Assembly (NCBI GenBank): GCA_000466585.1
Contig: KE993508.1
Span: 270,811 to 334,810, forward strand
Direction of reading: 5' to 3'
DNA length: 64,000 bases
DNA from: Clostridiales bacterium oral taxon 876 str. F0540
Lineage (GTDB): Bacteria > Bacillota > Clostridia > Clostridiales > Clostridiaceae
Below the pieces are notes generated by a model. That model did not search any database. It saw nothing but the letters and a program-made list of their open reading frames with translations, and was not told the origin of the DNA. The translations under genes and the position numbers were made by a program. Shown in pieces: positions 16,247 to 25,257 of the stretch. Position 1 is the first letter of the stretch; every line of letters begins with the position of its first letter.

Positions 16247-18058
16247 CTAATCCGTCCGCAGCGGAGGTATGTGCTCTGCCGGTTCCGGTGCGGGGGTATG
16301 AGCAACGCCTCCGGAGGCAGCATCAGGTGGCTCCGGGGATTCGTCATAATCATCCTCATAGGCACAGTTCTGCTGCAGGATTTCCTGCTCCAGCTCAAAG
16401 CGGTCGGCATAGGATACCTTTCGTGCCGCCCGTTCTTCCACTTCATATGTCTTATCAAAGGTAATGCCCCATTTGAGAAACAATGGCAGTTTGGTGCGCA
16501 TAGGACAGCAGCCGGTCTTTGCAAGAATAAAATTTCCTTTGGGCAGTGTTTTCAGCTCGTCCGGCGTCATCAGCGGACGCTGGATCATCTGCAGACTCTG
16601 ACTCGGATCGTTTTTGCCCCGGCTGATGGAACCTGACATGACCGTTCTGTTGCCAAGCGCCTTGGAGAGTATCTCGGCGCTTTCGGAATTGGGCGCGAAG
16701 CCGCCGAACAGAATATCCTGACAGTTATCAGAAATGATGGCAGAACCCTCTCTGCCATAGTTTTTTTCAAGCTGCGCGAAGGACTGAATGATTGGTACCA
16801 TCGAAATACGGCGAGAGCGGCCTGCGGAGAACATCATCTCCAGCGACTGGATTTTCGGGATGGTGCCGATCTCATCGGCGAAAATCATCACACGGTTCGG
16901 CAGCTTGCCGCCATGCTCGTCTGCGATGGTCAGCATCTCCCGGTAGAGCTGCTGGAGAAAAAGACTCACCATGAAATACTTCGTATTATCTTCCTCCGGG
17001 AGTACAATAAAGATTGCCGACTTCTCCCGGCAGAAAGTTTCCGTATCCAGCGCGCTGTCAAAGCACAGGATTTGCTCCATTTCAGAATCCAGAAAGGCAT
17101 TAAGACGGGACATGGCGGTAGAGAGGACAGAAGCCATCGCCTGATCCGCCGTGTTCAGCGCCGCTCCCGCAAACCATTTCGCCTTATGGTCGGATGGCAG
17201 CTTATCCATCAGCAGTTGAAACAGACTTTTGTTTTTCACCGGCGAAGGAGCAAGTAGATCTTGTATCATTTTAAACACCGAAATGATGTGCCGCTTTTCT
17301 GGAGAGCAGTATTCTGCAATCAGTAAAATTACTGAAGTCAGCAAGCCCTCGGCGGCATCGTAAAAAAACGCGTTCTGTCCGTAGTTTGCTGAGTCCTCGC
17401 CGCTGCTGGTGATGATGGTCCTGGCGGTAATCTTGGCATATTTTTCAGCCTTAGCCTTAAAGGACAGATTCTTCGGATTTTGTTTGTAGGCATCCATGTA
17501 TTTGTTGACCAGATGCAGGATGTTATCACCATCTGAACGTGTAGGATTTCTGAAATCCAGCACAGAAATGTTGTAACCGTAGCAGTCTTTTGCGATGCCC
17601 GCATAATTCCGGAAGAGGTCGCCCTTGGTATCGGTGCAGAGGAAACTCATTCCGGACGCGCAGGCGTATTCGATGTTGGGATAGAGGAAATTCGCGGTCT
17701 TGCCGACGCCAGCGGCCCCAATCATCAGGCAGTGGATGTCGCCGGTATCCACCAGCGCAGAAATAGATGTTCCGTTCTTTTTGTAACCGACAATCAGTCC
17801 CTGCGGAAGCTGCGCCACAGGCAAATCTGGTGCAACGATGTGCTGCCTCCATTTCTTCGGCTCGTAAGGAACACAGGTGTAAGTTTGCCGGATTTCCTTT
17901 TCTGTGGCAAAACGCGCCGTGCCATGCTGACCGTCTCCGACCGTTTTGGATTTGATTCCGTTTAGAGTATAGTAGTGCGCCAGTAAGGAGATAAACCCGA
18001 TGACGGTGAACATACCAATCCCAACCACGAGCAATGTAATGATTTGAGACGCTTGCAT
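16247..18058 (-). CDS. Type IV coupling protein VirD4/TraG
   Basis: ATPase of 603 residues that brings the relaxase-DNA complex to the type IV secretion channel. Two N-terminal membrane helices (IITLLVVGIGMFTVIGFISLLAHYY) are followed by Walker A GAAGVGKTANFLYP near residue 115 and Walker B VMIFADEIGTIPK near residue 393. The motif RSRRISMVPIIQSFAQLEK is typical of TraG/VirD4. The C-terminus is acidic and Pro-rich. A GGAGGTAGAAATC ribosome site precedes the ATG. It lies next to the Toprim and relaxase genes, as expected for a DNA-processing cluster. Confidence 0.95.
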   Translation of the reverse strand: MQASQIITLLVVGIGMFTVIGFISLLAHYYTLNGIKSKTVGDGQHGTARFATEKEIRQTYTCVPYEPKKWRQHIVAPDLPVAQLPQGLIVGYKKNGTSISALVDTGDIHCLMIGAAGVGKTANFLYPNIEYACASGMSFLCTDTKGDLFRNYAGIAKDCYGYNISVLDFRNPTRSDGDNILHLVNKYMDAYKQNPKNLSFKAKAEKYAKITARTIITSSGEDSANYGQNAFFYDAAEGLLTSVILLIAEYCSPEKRHIISVFKMIQDLLAPSPVKNKSLFQLLMDKLPSDHKAKWFAGAALNTADQAMASVLSTAMSRLNAFLDSEMEQILCFDSALDTETFCREKSAIFIVLPEEDNTKYFMVSLFLQQLYREMLTIADEHGGKLPNRVMIFADEIGTIPKIQSLEMMFSAGRSRRISMVPIIQSFAQLEKNYGREGSAIISDNCQDILFGGFAPNSESAEILSKALGNRTVMSGSISRGKNDPSQSLQMIQRPLMTPDELKTLPKGNFILAKTGCCPMRTKLPLFLKWGITFDKTYEVEERAARKVSYADRFELEQEILQQNCAYEDDYDESPEPPDAASGGVAHTPAPEPAEHIPPLRTD

Positions 18059-18075
18059 GATTTCTACCTCCGTTT

Positions 18076-19035
18076 TTACATAGTCATTTTCATACTGCAG
18101 TTTTGTTCTTCAACTTCCGGTTCCTCTGCATGGAGTACATCCATTCCATGCTGTGCCTTGATGTCCTCGTTCCAGTCCTTATACTGCGATTGAAGCACAG
18201 ACACATTGGAATATCCATGTTCTTTCAAAATCCCTTTGAGGCGTTCCGTTGCCTTAATTCCAGCCTCATCATGATCCAAGCAGAGACATACTTCCTGAAT
18301 GCAGGGGTTCTCCTGCAGCTGATGAAACAGTGCGTGTTCCGCAACGCCGCAGAGGGATACATAGCTGTGCTGTTGCCAATTCTTCGGGTGAAGCGTAATA
18401 AAAGACAGCATGTCAATGGGCGCTTCAAACACATAGATGCTGTTGCCGGTTCCTGTGTAATGAAAACTGAACCGGGGATCGCAGCCTTCCACATTTCCCT
18501 TGTAGCTTTTGCCTCCGGTGTAGGTACCACGCTTGTGGGCATGACGAGGGATTCCATCTGCGTCGCAGCCGACAAACACGGCGTTGTGAAATTCTTTGTC
18601 CTCATAGAGCAGCTTCGCTTTGGCAAAACAAGTCACCACATCCCGGTCAATAAACCGCTGTCTGATGAGATAGGCAAACACACGGCGCATATCAGAATTG
18701 GCCGGAGGCAGTTCGAAGGGCTTTTGCGGCTCCGGTTCTTTATTCCCGCTGCTCTGCCGGTATTCGATTTTCTGTTCGCCACCGAGAAGTAGAATGACAG
18801 CTTCTGGGAAGGACAGGTGATAGAGCCTCTGTACCAGATCAATGGCATGGCTACCTTCCTCGGAGGAATGGTCAAACCATTGACTGCCCCGGATCGTGAT
18901 GCTGTGATCCGATGCCAGCCGTCTATCCCGACCGGAAGGAACAAGCTTTTCTCCCTGACGCTGCAGGAAGTCAACCAGATCCACAGAATTGGCCCTTTGT
19001 TTTTCTTCTTCTGTAAAATGCACATAGCCTGACAT
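18076..19035 (-). CDS. DUF3991/Toprim domain protein (primase-like)
   Basis: Protein of 319 residues with an N-terminal zinc-finger-less primase-like region (FTEEEKQRANSVDLVDFLQRQGEKLV, RGSQWFDHSSEEGSHAIDLVQ). A C-terminal Toprim domain shows YVFEAPIDMLSF and the acidic CLCLDHDEAGIKATERL. Such proteins occur in many Firmicutes conjugative elements and probably help convert the transferred strand to duplex in the recipient. The start MSGYVHFTE is chosen for the ATTGGAGGTTTTGCC ribosome site. It ends in a Met-rich tail (NCSMKMTM) like several other element proteins, and overlaps the surroundings of the relaxase gene closely. Confidence 0.88.
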   Translation of the reverse strand: MSGYVHFTEEEKQRANSVDLVDFLQRQGEKLVPSGRDRRLASDHSITIRGSQWFDHSSEEGSHAIDLVQRLYHLSFPEAVILLLGGEQKIEYRQSSGNKEPEPQKPFELPPANSDMRRVFAYLIRQRFIDRDVVTCFAKAKLLYEDKEFHNAVFVGCDADGIPRHAHKRGTYTGGKSYKGNVEGCDPRFSFHYTGTGNSIYVFEAPIDMLSFITLHPKNWQQHSYVSLCGVAEHALFHQLQENPCIQEVCLCLDHDEAGIKATERLKGILKEHGYSNVSVLQSQYKDWNEDIKAQHGMDVLHAEEPEVEEQNCSMKMTM

Positions 19036-19049
19036 GGCAAAACCTCCAA

Positions 19050-21761
19050 TCATAACGTAATTTGATGTTGCTGCTGGTCGTGATCGTCGCGGGCATGCCC
19101 CTGCGCCTCCTTTTTTTCACGCAGCTTGCGCAGTCGTTTCCGGTCGATACGGAAGGCAGCGCCGCCCGTTGCCTTGTGATAATCTTCACGGAACAGATTT
19201 TCCAGCCGGTGCATCAGCCTTGTCGCCGCCAGCAGTACGGACGGATTACGGTATTCGTTGATACGGTCGATGAGGAACTGCGCGTAGACGTTTCCCTGCT
19301 GTGCGGAAAGGGAAAGCCAGTATAGGCTTTTCTCCTTATCGCGGGGAACATCGCCGTCATAGAAATACAGCTTTCCGAGAATATATTGAGCATACTGATT
19401 TTCCTGTTCGGCGGATGCGGTGAGCCAGTGGACGGCGGCCTCCACATTCTTCGGAACATCTTCTCCGGTGAGATACAACTTCGCCAAGGTATATTGAGCG
19501 TACTGATTACCAAGGCCGGAAGAAAAAGAGAGCCATTTGACCGCAGCTGCCGCATCTTTTGGAATATCCGAACCGGAGAGATAGAGTCTGCCGAGCTGAT
19601 AGGCTGCATACTCATTTTTCTGTTCTGCGGATAAAGTGAACAGTTCCACTGCTTTTCGAATATCCTTTTGCACATGGGTGCCGTCACGATAAAACTTGGC
19701 AAGCGCGTACTGCGCCGCAGCGTTTCCAGCGTCAGCCGCCTTGGTCAGCCATTCGATTGCCTGCTCCGGATCGCCGGTGCCGGTTCCCAGCCACAGCTTT
19801 CCGAGCATGTATTGAGCGTTTACATTTCCAACTTTGGCGGCTTCCTCAAAATAGGTCATGGCTGCGGGAATATCCTGCTTCGTACCGGTTCCGGTATAAA
19901 GCATCTGACCGAGACGGTATTGGAGCTTATCGTCATGTCCTTCAGCTTCCAACGAAAAAAAGCCGGTGAAGGCACGTTTGAAGTGTTCACCGGCTTTGTC
20001 CGTATTCTTTTGTGTTCCGATTCCGTCCCGGAACATTTTTGCAATCTCATAATCCGCATAGGGATTGCCTTGGTCAGCGGATCGTCGGTATAACTCGAAA
20101 GCTATTTCATAATCCTGCACAACACCCTGACCGCGATAATACAGACCGGCCAGAGAATATTGAGCATACTTGTGATTTTTATCAACCGCTTCCTGAAACC
20201 ATGCGGCAGCCTGCTCATAATCCTGTGGAGTACCCAATCCGGCTGCGTACATTTTTCCAATGCGGTATTGCAAATAAGGCTTATGCTTTTCCGCTTCCAC
20301 ATCAAGAAAAGCGGAGAGTGCTTTTTCATGCCACTCATGGGCAGCCACTGAATCGATTTTCCTGCCGAGGCCATCTGCGAACATTCTGCCGAGATCGTGC
20401 ATGGCAAGAGCATTGCCGGATTCCGCTTCTAAAAGAAACAACCGGAATGCTTCCTTGAAATCCTGCTCCACCGTATCACTGCCGTAGAGATATGCACGAG
20501 CCAGCTTGTAATCCTCGCTCCATTCGGCGCGGAACATAATGTCGGCAGGTTCATCGGGTACGTCATCATGCAGCTCGAAAGTATCGGGTATAGCTTCTAG
20601 TGGCGTTATCGGCTCCGGCACGGATTCGTCCTCAAATGTAAAATGGTGACCGTCGAGCTTTAATGCTTCGGCGATCACCATGTTTTTGATACTCTTAAAT
20701 TGTTTCTGTTGTGAGAGGGGCGGCAGTGGAGGGAGCTTATTGGTATACGTCTTGAGAATTTCATTCTGCCAATCTCCCCACGCGGCATAGAGCTTTGCGA
20801 CGCGCTCGTCCTTGGCCAGCTCATCGACGATCTGATCAACGATGGCTTTTACATCAGCCTTGAGATAGCCATAGACTTTTTTCCCTCCTGTGTTTTGGAG
20901 GCGCTGGGAAAGCAGCAGGATTTTTTCTTCGATGATCTTGTTTTCACAAATGCTGGAGGATATCTGCCCCAGCAGTTCTTCCATCAAATCCGCAGTGCCT
21001 TGCTTGAGGTTGCTTCGCGCCTGATTCTGCTGATCATAAATATTGGCGAAATCCTGACGGAAGATATCGTGCGCCAGCTCGGAACGCATGGCTTCAATGG
21101 CAGGCTCTGTTAGAAAACCGTCGTTATCCTTCGCGGAGTAGACCATGAGATGAACATGCGGATGATGGCTTTCATTATGAAAAGCGCAGTACCAGCGGAG
21201 GTTTTCGCTGTCGATCTTCATGTACTTGCAGAGCATGGCTCTCTTACTGCGGATCAGCTCCCGCCACTGTTTGCCGCTGTCATATCCGAGGCGGGCGGCG
21301 TCCTCGCGTCGGAGAGAAATTACATGCGTCCAGACCGGCCCTTTGTGATTGACCACATCACCCTGCACCTGTGACAGAATCACCGGAGTTCCGGCATCGG
21401 TGAATAGGCCATGCTCTCCAAGCCTTTCCACGCGTGGACGGTTTGCAATATAGTCCACATAGTTTTCCCTTTTGCCAACAAGATCAAGGTTCTGCTCCAA
21501 GGCGCAGGAGATAAACTCGGAGGCATTTCCTCTTGTGGGGTGTAGAAGGTAATCACTATATTCAAGCATATCTTTTGCGCCGGGAATGTCCCGAAGAAGC
21601 TGGCGAATCAGCTTCTGCTGATTTTCCGTCGCAGGGAACTGTGCCTTGCTCTCGTCAATTTTTTCTACGCCTTCACGGGTGCTGATGTATTTGACGTAGT
21701 TCTGTAGCTGCTCCGGCGGGGCATCCCGCATGTAGCGAGAGGTAAAGATTATCTTGGGCAT
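19050..21761 (-). CDS. MobP-type relaxase fused to Sel1-like repeats
   Basis: Relaxase of 903 residues that would nick at oriT and pilot the strand. The N-terminal relaxase domain (IIFTSRYMRDAPPEQLQNYVKYISTREG) carries the three-His metal motif in FHNESHHPHVHLMVYSAKD near residues 193-209. From about residue 420 to 850 there are some ten Sel1-type TPR repeats (AMHDLGRMFADGLG, YRIGKMYAAGLG, YSLAGLYYRGQG, YMLGKLWLGTG, YQLGRLYLSGS and others). A basic tail follows (RKRLRKLREKKEAQGHARDD). AAAGGAGGCCGCT precedes the start. The repeats probably mediate protein contacts; the fusion is unusual compared with canonical relaxases. Confidence 0.93.
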   Translation of the reverse strand: MPKIIFTSRYMRDAPPEQLQNYVKYISTREGVEKIDESKAQFPATENQQKLIRQLLRDIPGAKDMLEYSDYLLHPTRGNASEFISCALEQNLDLVGKRENYVDYIANRPRVERLGEHGLFTDAGTPVILSQVQGDVVNHKGPVWTHVISLRREDAARLGYDSGKQWRELIRSKRAMLCKYMKIDSENLRWYCAFHNESHHPHVHLMVYSAKDNDGFLTEPAIEAMRSELAHDIFRQDFANIYDQQNQARSNLKQGTADLMEELLGQISSSICENKIIEEKILLLSQRLQNTGGKKVYGYLKADVKAIVDQIVDELAKDERVAKLYAAWGDWQNEILKTYTNKLPPLPPLSQQKQFKSIKNMVIAEALKLDGHHFTFEDESVPEPITPLEAIPDTFELHDDVPDEPADIMFRAEWSEDYKLARAYLYGSDTVEQDFKEAFRLFLLEAESGNALAMHDLGRMFADGLGRKIDSVAAHEWHEKALSAFLDVEAEKHKPYLQYRIGKMYAAGLGTPQDYEQAAAWFQEAVDKNHKYAQYSLAGLYYRGQGVVQDYEIAFELYRRSADQGNPYADYEIAKMFRDGIGTQKNTDKAGEHFKRAFTGFFSLEAEGHDDKLQYRLGQMLYTGTGTKQDIPAAMTYFEEAAKVGNVNAQYMLGKLWLGTGTGDPEQAIEWLTKAADAGNAAAQYALAKFYRDGTHVQKDIRKAVELFTLSAEQKNEYAAYQLGRLYLSGSDIPKDAAAAVKWLSFSSGLGNQYAQYTLAKLYLTGEDVPKNVEAAVHWLTASAEQENQYAQYILGKLYFYDGDVPRDKEKSLYWLSLSAQQGNVYAQFLIDRINEYRNPSVLLAATRLMHRLENLFREDYHKATGGAAFRIDRKRLRKLREKKEAQGHARDDHDQQQHQITL

Positions 21762-21792
21762 AGCGGCCTCCTTTCTTGTTTTTAGGCAAAAG

Positions 21793-21817
21793 AAAAGAGA
21801 GGGGACACCTCTCTCTT
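21793..21817 (-). terminator. Terminator of the HEPN-motif gene
   Basis: AAGAGAGAGG and CCCCTCTCTT on the minus strand form a hairpin followed by TTCTTTT, just past the stop codon. It separates this gene from the relaxase gene downstream. Confidence 0.75.
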
Positions 21818-21826
21818 AGTCAAATT

Positions 21827-23686
21827 TTATATATGCAGCTTTTCAAGTTCTTGATTTACTCTTATTAGTGTTTGCAAAGAATCCATTTTATTTGATGAAA
21901 CATAACCCATAATTGCCTTGACCCTTGATTTAAAGCAATTATCAATTTTGACTTTTGCCCAAATGTCTGTTGGATCATATGTCATTATATATGATCCAAC
22001 AAAGTTCCAAAATTCGCATGATGTGAGATACTCTATCATTTTATTCCTTAAAGAAGTAACTTCGCTGAAAGCATAAGCCTCATCATAATATAAATTGAAT
22101 ATCCAGTATAGTTCTTGCTGCACATCTCCATATCCAACATTGCCTTTATGTTCAGTGATCACATTGCCATTAAGCTTATTTAATAATTTAAGATAGATGT
22201 TTTCCTTTTTTTGAGGTTTTTCAAAGCTAAACTCTAACCATGACACAGTATTTTTAATATATGAAATTGCTTTACTTGTTTCAGACTTTTCAGAAGTAAG
22301 ATAAAGAACATATTGCATGTCTAATAAAAGTTCTGATGCGACTGTTTTTAGTGATTTTATATTTGAATAAACATTTCCGTGAGCAACTTTATTTCTCAGT
22401 AAATTATTAAAATAAAATTTGAAATAGATTGTGGCTTCTTCCATATCACTTAAGTTGGTGTTCTTGTCAAACTTTTTTCTGAGATCATCACTTTCATATA
22501 GATCAAAATTTCCAACCAATCTATCTCCAATATTAGCGTCTATAAATAGGTCTTTAAACAATCCTTCTATTTGTAACACTGCTAAATTTATAAATACTAA
22601 ATATTCGCCGTGTTTATAGTAATCTAAAATCAATTGTAATATTGAACGACGTCTTTGTAGGCAATATGTATGCGATATTACAAAGCTGCAATATTCTAAA
22701 ACGTTATACTTTTGAAGAGTATCGTTGATCATTTCTTGGTATTCATCTTCATTACTTTGTTTTTTTCTTATCCATTCGTCGCTTGGAATTATTTGATTAA
22801 CTTTATCTTGGCATATTGTAATGAGCTCATTTTCTCTATTATCAGAGTTATAGTAGTTATCGTTAAAGAAGGAAACAACATCTGCATGAAACTTTCTGTT
22901 TTTTATTTTAAAAAATGGTTTGTACAAAGATGTAGTAACGTCTTGCCACGCTTCCAAAGACTGCAAGTAGTCCTTATAGTAATTATAACTATTTCGTATT
23001 GTTGACGATTCTGTACAAATTTGGATAGTGATTTCATGGACATTATGCTTAAGCTCTTCGTCTGTTAGATTAAGTATTATTTTATCCAACATAGAGTTAA
23101 TACGAGAAATCGCATATTTTAACGTTTCTTGATATACATAGCGGTTTTGCATTTCCTCTGTAATTTCTTCATATTGTGCTTCTATCTTTTTTAGATCTTT
23201 AGTCAGTTTTCTATTTGCAATATTTTTGGATCTTAATGATTCTTGCTTCTTAATTAGATATCCATTGTTTGTTGGGTTATCCTTATCATATCGGATTAAA
23301 TTATCTATTTCATCCAACTTTTCAGATATGCCTGTTTTTATTTCCTCATATTTTTGAATTAATGCTCTTAGACTATTATTTACTTCTTCTATCTCAGCAT
23401 TAGGAAGTGTTTGAAATCCCATTACTTTTTTGCTTATAATTTCGTACAATTGGTTCTCTGTGGTGGCATCAAAATCTTTTTTTGAATAATTCAAGCTAAG
23501 GCAGACAATCTTTTTCAGATCGTCAAATTTAACATTGGGGAATTTTTGAAATACTAATTCTGCCCCGATTCTTCCTATTTGAGTATGATTATCAAGGATA
23601 AATACATCTTCTTGATTAATGAGCAATTTACCTCTATATAAAGAATCTAAAACGTTCATATAAGTATCTTGTGCAATTTCAGACAT
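21827..23686 (-). CDS. Large AT-rich orphan with HEPN-type RNKVAH motif (putative defence cargo)
   Basis: Protein of 619 residues with no family I can name. Residues 100-190 are predicted coiled coil (SLRALIQKYEEIKTGISEKLDEI and similar). Near residues 430-436 it has LLRNKVAHGN, the R-x4-H arrangement of HEPN ribonucleases, preceded by a helical stretch (LAVLQIEGLFKDLF). A helical C-terminal region follows. Base composition is much more AT-rich than the ICE genes around it. The gene has its own -10-like box, ribosome site (AAAGGAGAACTAAT) and terminator, and it sits between the terminator of the upstream genes and the relaxase. These points suggest acquired cargo, possibly an abortive-infection-type RNase, but this is inference. 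Confidence 0.6.
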   Translation of the reverse strand: MSEIAQDTYMNVLDSLYRGKLLINQEDVFILDNHTQIGRIGAELVFQKFPNVKFDDLKKIVCLSLNYSKKDFDATTENQLYEIISKKVMGFQTLPNAEIEEVNNSLRALIQKYEEIKTGISEKLDEIDNLIRYDKDNPTNNGYLIKKQESLRSKNIANRKLTKDLKKIEAQYEEITEEMQNRYVYQETLKYAISRINSMLDKIILNLTDEELKHNVHEITIQICTESSTIRNSYNYYKDYLQSLEAWQDVTTSLYKPFFKIKNRKFHADVVSFFNDNYYNSDNRENELITICQDKVNQIIPSDEWIRKKQSNEDEYQEMINDTLQKYNVLEYCSFVISHTYCLQRRRSILQLILDYYKHGEYLVFINLAVLQIEGLFKDLFIDANIGDRLVGNFDLYESDDLRKKFDKNTNLSDMEEATIYFKFYFNNLLRNKVAHGNVYSNIKSLKTVASELLLDMQYVLYLTSEKSETSKAISYIKNTVSWLEFSFEKPQKKENIYLKLLNKLNGNVITEHKGNVGYGDVQQELYWIFNLYYDEAYAFSEVTSLRNKMIEYLTSCEFWNFVGSYIMTYDPTDIWAKVKIDNCFKSRVKAIMGYVSSNKMDSLQTLIRVNQELEKLHI

Positions 23687-23719
23687 ATTAGTTCTCCTTT
23701 GCCAATGAAATTTATTATA

Positions 23720-23742
23720 ATTATATCATTCTCTTGTAGAGA
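23720..23742 (-). promoter_or_regulatory. Promoter region of the HEPN-motif gene
   Basis: A perfect TATAAT lies on the minus strand at 23720-23725, about 35 bases before the start codon. Just upstream is the small palindrome TCTCTTGTAGAGA (23730-23742), which lies in the -10/-35 spacer and could be an operator. No strong -35 box is seen. Confidence 0.45.
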
Positions 23743-23764
23743 TTTCACCACCAATATGTAAAAA

Positions 23765-23786
23765 AGCCCCTGCCGCAGCAGAGGCT
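23765..23786 (-). terminator. Terminator of the relaxosome-region genes
   Basis: On the minus strand AGCCTCTGC and GCAGGGGCT form a stem followed by six T. It ends the upstream transcription unit before the HEPN-motif gene. Confidence 0.85.
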
Positions 23787-23807
23787 TCGTTCACAGTAGC
23801 TCACCCT

Positions 23808-24095
23808 TTACAGCGCGTCGAGCTTTTTCAATAGCCCGATACAATCTTTTGCGCCCTGCACATAAAGGAACGCACACTCGTGATCCGCGATGAGATTGGT
23901 TTTCTCAAAGTAATCGGTGAGAATTTTCTGCTGCTCCTGCGGCAGTTCCTTGACAACATCGCGGGCCTGTGTACTCAATGCCCGAACCTCATCATAAAGC
24001 TGCTGTTCATCTTCGCAAAGATTTTCCTTTCTCTGCGCCAGAGCATTTTCCGTCAGCTCACGGATTGCCATTTCAAAAACTTCTTCCTTGTCCAT
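23808..24095 (-). CDS. Small conserved ICE protein, helical, unknown function
   Basis: A 95-residue, acidic, mostly helical protein starting MDKEEVFEMAIRELTENALA. The start is set by AAAAAGGAGTG upstream. The C-terminal part (DYFEKTNLIADHECAFLYVQGAKDCIGLLKKL) resembles the tail of small DUF6809-like proteins common in clostridial mobile elements, but this match is by eye. It is the last gene before a strong terminator and follows the ribbon-helix-helix protein, so it may be part of the relaxosome operon. Confidence 0.65.
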   Translation of the reverse strand: MDKEEVFEMAIRELTENALAQRKENLCEDEQQLYDEVRALSTQARDVVKELPQEQQKILTDYFEKTNLIADHECAFLYVQGAKDCIGLLKKLDAL

Positions 24096-24179
24096 ACCAA
24101 AACACTCCTTTTTGACTACAACATAAACAATATCCGGTACGAAGTCCATACCCAAAGGCACTAAAGCAATCTTTCTTTT

Positions 24180-24593
24180 TTAGATTTCCCGTTTCTGATA
24201 TTTATACGCGCTTTCAAAATCCACCGCGCCATTGATTCTTTTCACTTCGTCCAAGCATTTCAGGTGGAGCTTGTGCAGAGTTGCTTCGTCAATGTTGTGC
24301 GAATAAGCGATCACATGAGCCAGCTTGGAAAGTTCCACGGCTATTTTGAAATCCATCCGGGCGATCCGGTTCTCGCTGTCATGGACGGTGCCGGTCAGCA
24401 CGGAGGACAAAACCTGCAGCAGATAATTTTCGGCTTTCTGAGAAGTCAGGTAGCCGCAGTAGAATTTGAGTGCCTCAGTGACAAACTCATTTCTGGATTT
24501 CACGTTTGCCGCAGTCAGCAGATCGTCGCACCGATCCAGAACTTCCTTTTCAATATAAAAGCCGGTGCGTACTTTTTCCGGTTCGTTTGCCAT
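24180..24593 (-). CDS. Ribbon-helix-helix protein, likely relaxosome accessory
   Basis: Protein of 137 residues. The N-terminus VRTGFYIEKEVLDRCDDLLTAANVKSRNEFVTEALKFYCGYL has the beta strand followed by two helices of a ribbon-helix-helix DNA-binding unit. The rest is helical. It lies next to the gene-free candidate oriT region and upstream of the relaxase, the usual position of an oriT-binding MobC-like protein. AAAGGAGGCATT precedes the start. Confidence 0.75.
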   Translation of the reverse strand: MANEPEKVRTGFYIEKEVLDRCDDLLTAANVKSRNEFVTEALKFYCGYLTSQKAENYLLQVLSSVLTGTVHDSENRIARMDFKIAVELSKLAHVIAYSHNIDEATLHKLHLKCLDEVKRINGAVDFESAYKYQKREI

Positions 24594-24599
24594 AATGCC

Positions 24600-24986
24600 T
24601 CCTTTCTCTGATCATGGTTACGGGTATACAAAGAAAACGCCCTGAATGCCCGGAACAGCTTGCGTTTCTTCAAATCCAGCATAACAATTTAGGCTGTCGG
24701 GTAGAAAGTTATGTCGCTTCGCAATCTCCGAACGGCTTTGCCGGTCGGTGTTTTCCGGCTTTAGGCTGCGAAAGCAGCATAAAGCCTTTAACCAGCACCA
24801 CTTTCGACCCTGCCAGTCTGCCTCCGGAAAGCAGCAGTTTCAAGGAACTCAGGGCTTTTCTCACAGCTTCGTCAAACGTGCGCAACGCGGGGCAACTGCT
24901 GCCAACAGGTATACGGATGCCACTCGGCCTCATAAAACGCCACACGGGGCAACACAGCCGCCAACACGCGCCAACGGGTTTGTTCC
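24600..24986. other. Gene-free region, candidate oriT
   Basis: About 390 bases without a convincing gene between two small relaxosome-type genes. On the minus strand there are related repeats GTTGCCCCGTGTGGCG and GTTGCCCCGCGTTGCG, plus GTTGGCGCGTGTTGGCGGC. Short open frames here have no ribosome site. The position beside a ribbon-helix-helix gene and upstream of the relaxase makes it the best oriT candidate in the element. The nick site is not identifiable by eye. Confidence 0.4.
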
Positions 24987-25241
24987 TTATGCCAGACTGT
25001 CCGCAGAGCTGTTCGATGCAGCAGGGCGTACCGGGCGTTTGGGCTTCGGTTTCTCTGCGGCTTCACGGGAAAGCTTGTCGTCGATGTATTCACGGGTAGC
25101 CTGCGGGACATATTTTTCATAGAGCTTCTGAACGGTATCCTGCAGTTCCGTCTGCAGATCCGCGTCCTTTTTGCCCATGTGATAGGTCAGGGCGTCCAAC
25201 TTTTCTGTATCAAAAGAAACGGTTAAATTTGTGTTTTTCAT
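24987..25241 (-). CDS. Small ICE protein, DUF6103-like
   Basis: Protein of 84 residues: MKNTNLTVSFDTEKLDALTYHMGKKDADLQTELQDTVQKLYEKYVP, then a basic, Pro-rich tail (EKPKPKRPVRPAASNS). The N-terminal half looks like a ribbon-helix-helix-type DNA-binding or dimerisation unit. The start is chosen because GGAGG lies 8 bases upstream. It borders the candidate oriT region, so a relaxosome role is plausible. Confidence 0.7.
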   Translation of the reverse strand: MKNTNLTVSFDTEKLDALTYHMGKKDADLQTELQDTVQKLYEKYVPQATREYIDDKLSREAAEKPKPKRPVRPAASNSSADSLA

Positions 25242-25257
25242 ATTCATATCCTCCATT

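Noticed and set aside
24614..25122. Open frames on both strands in the candidate oriT region
   Set aside because: They overlap each other and lack ribosome sites; composition looks like GC-rich non-coding sequence.
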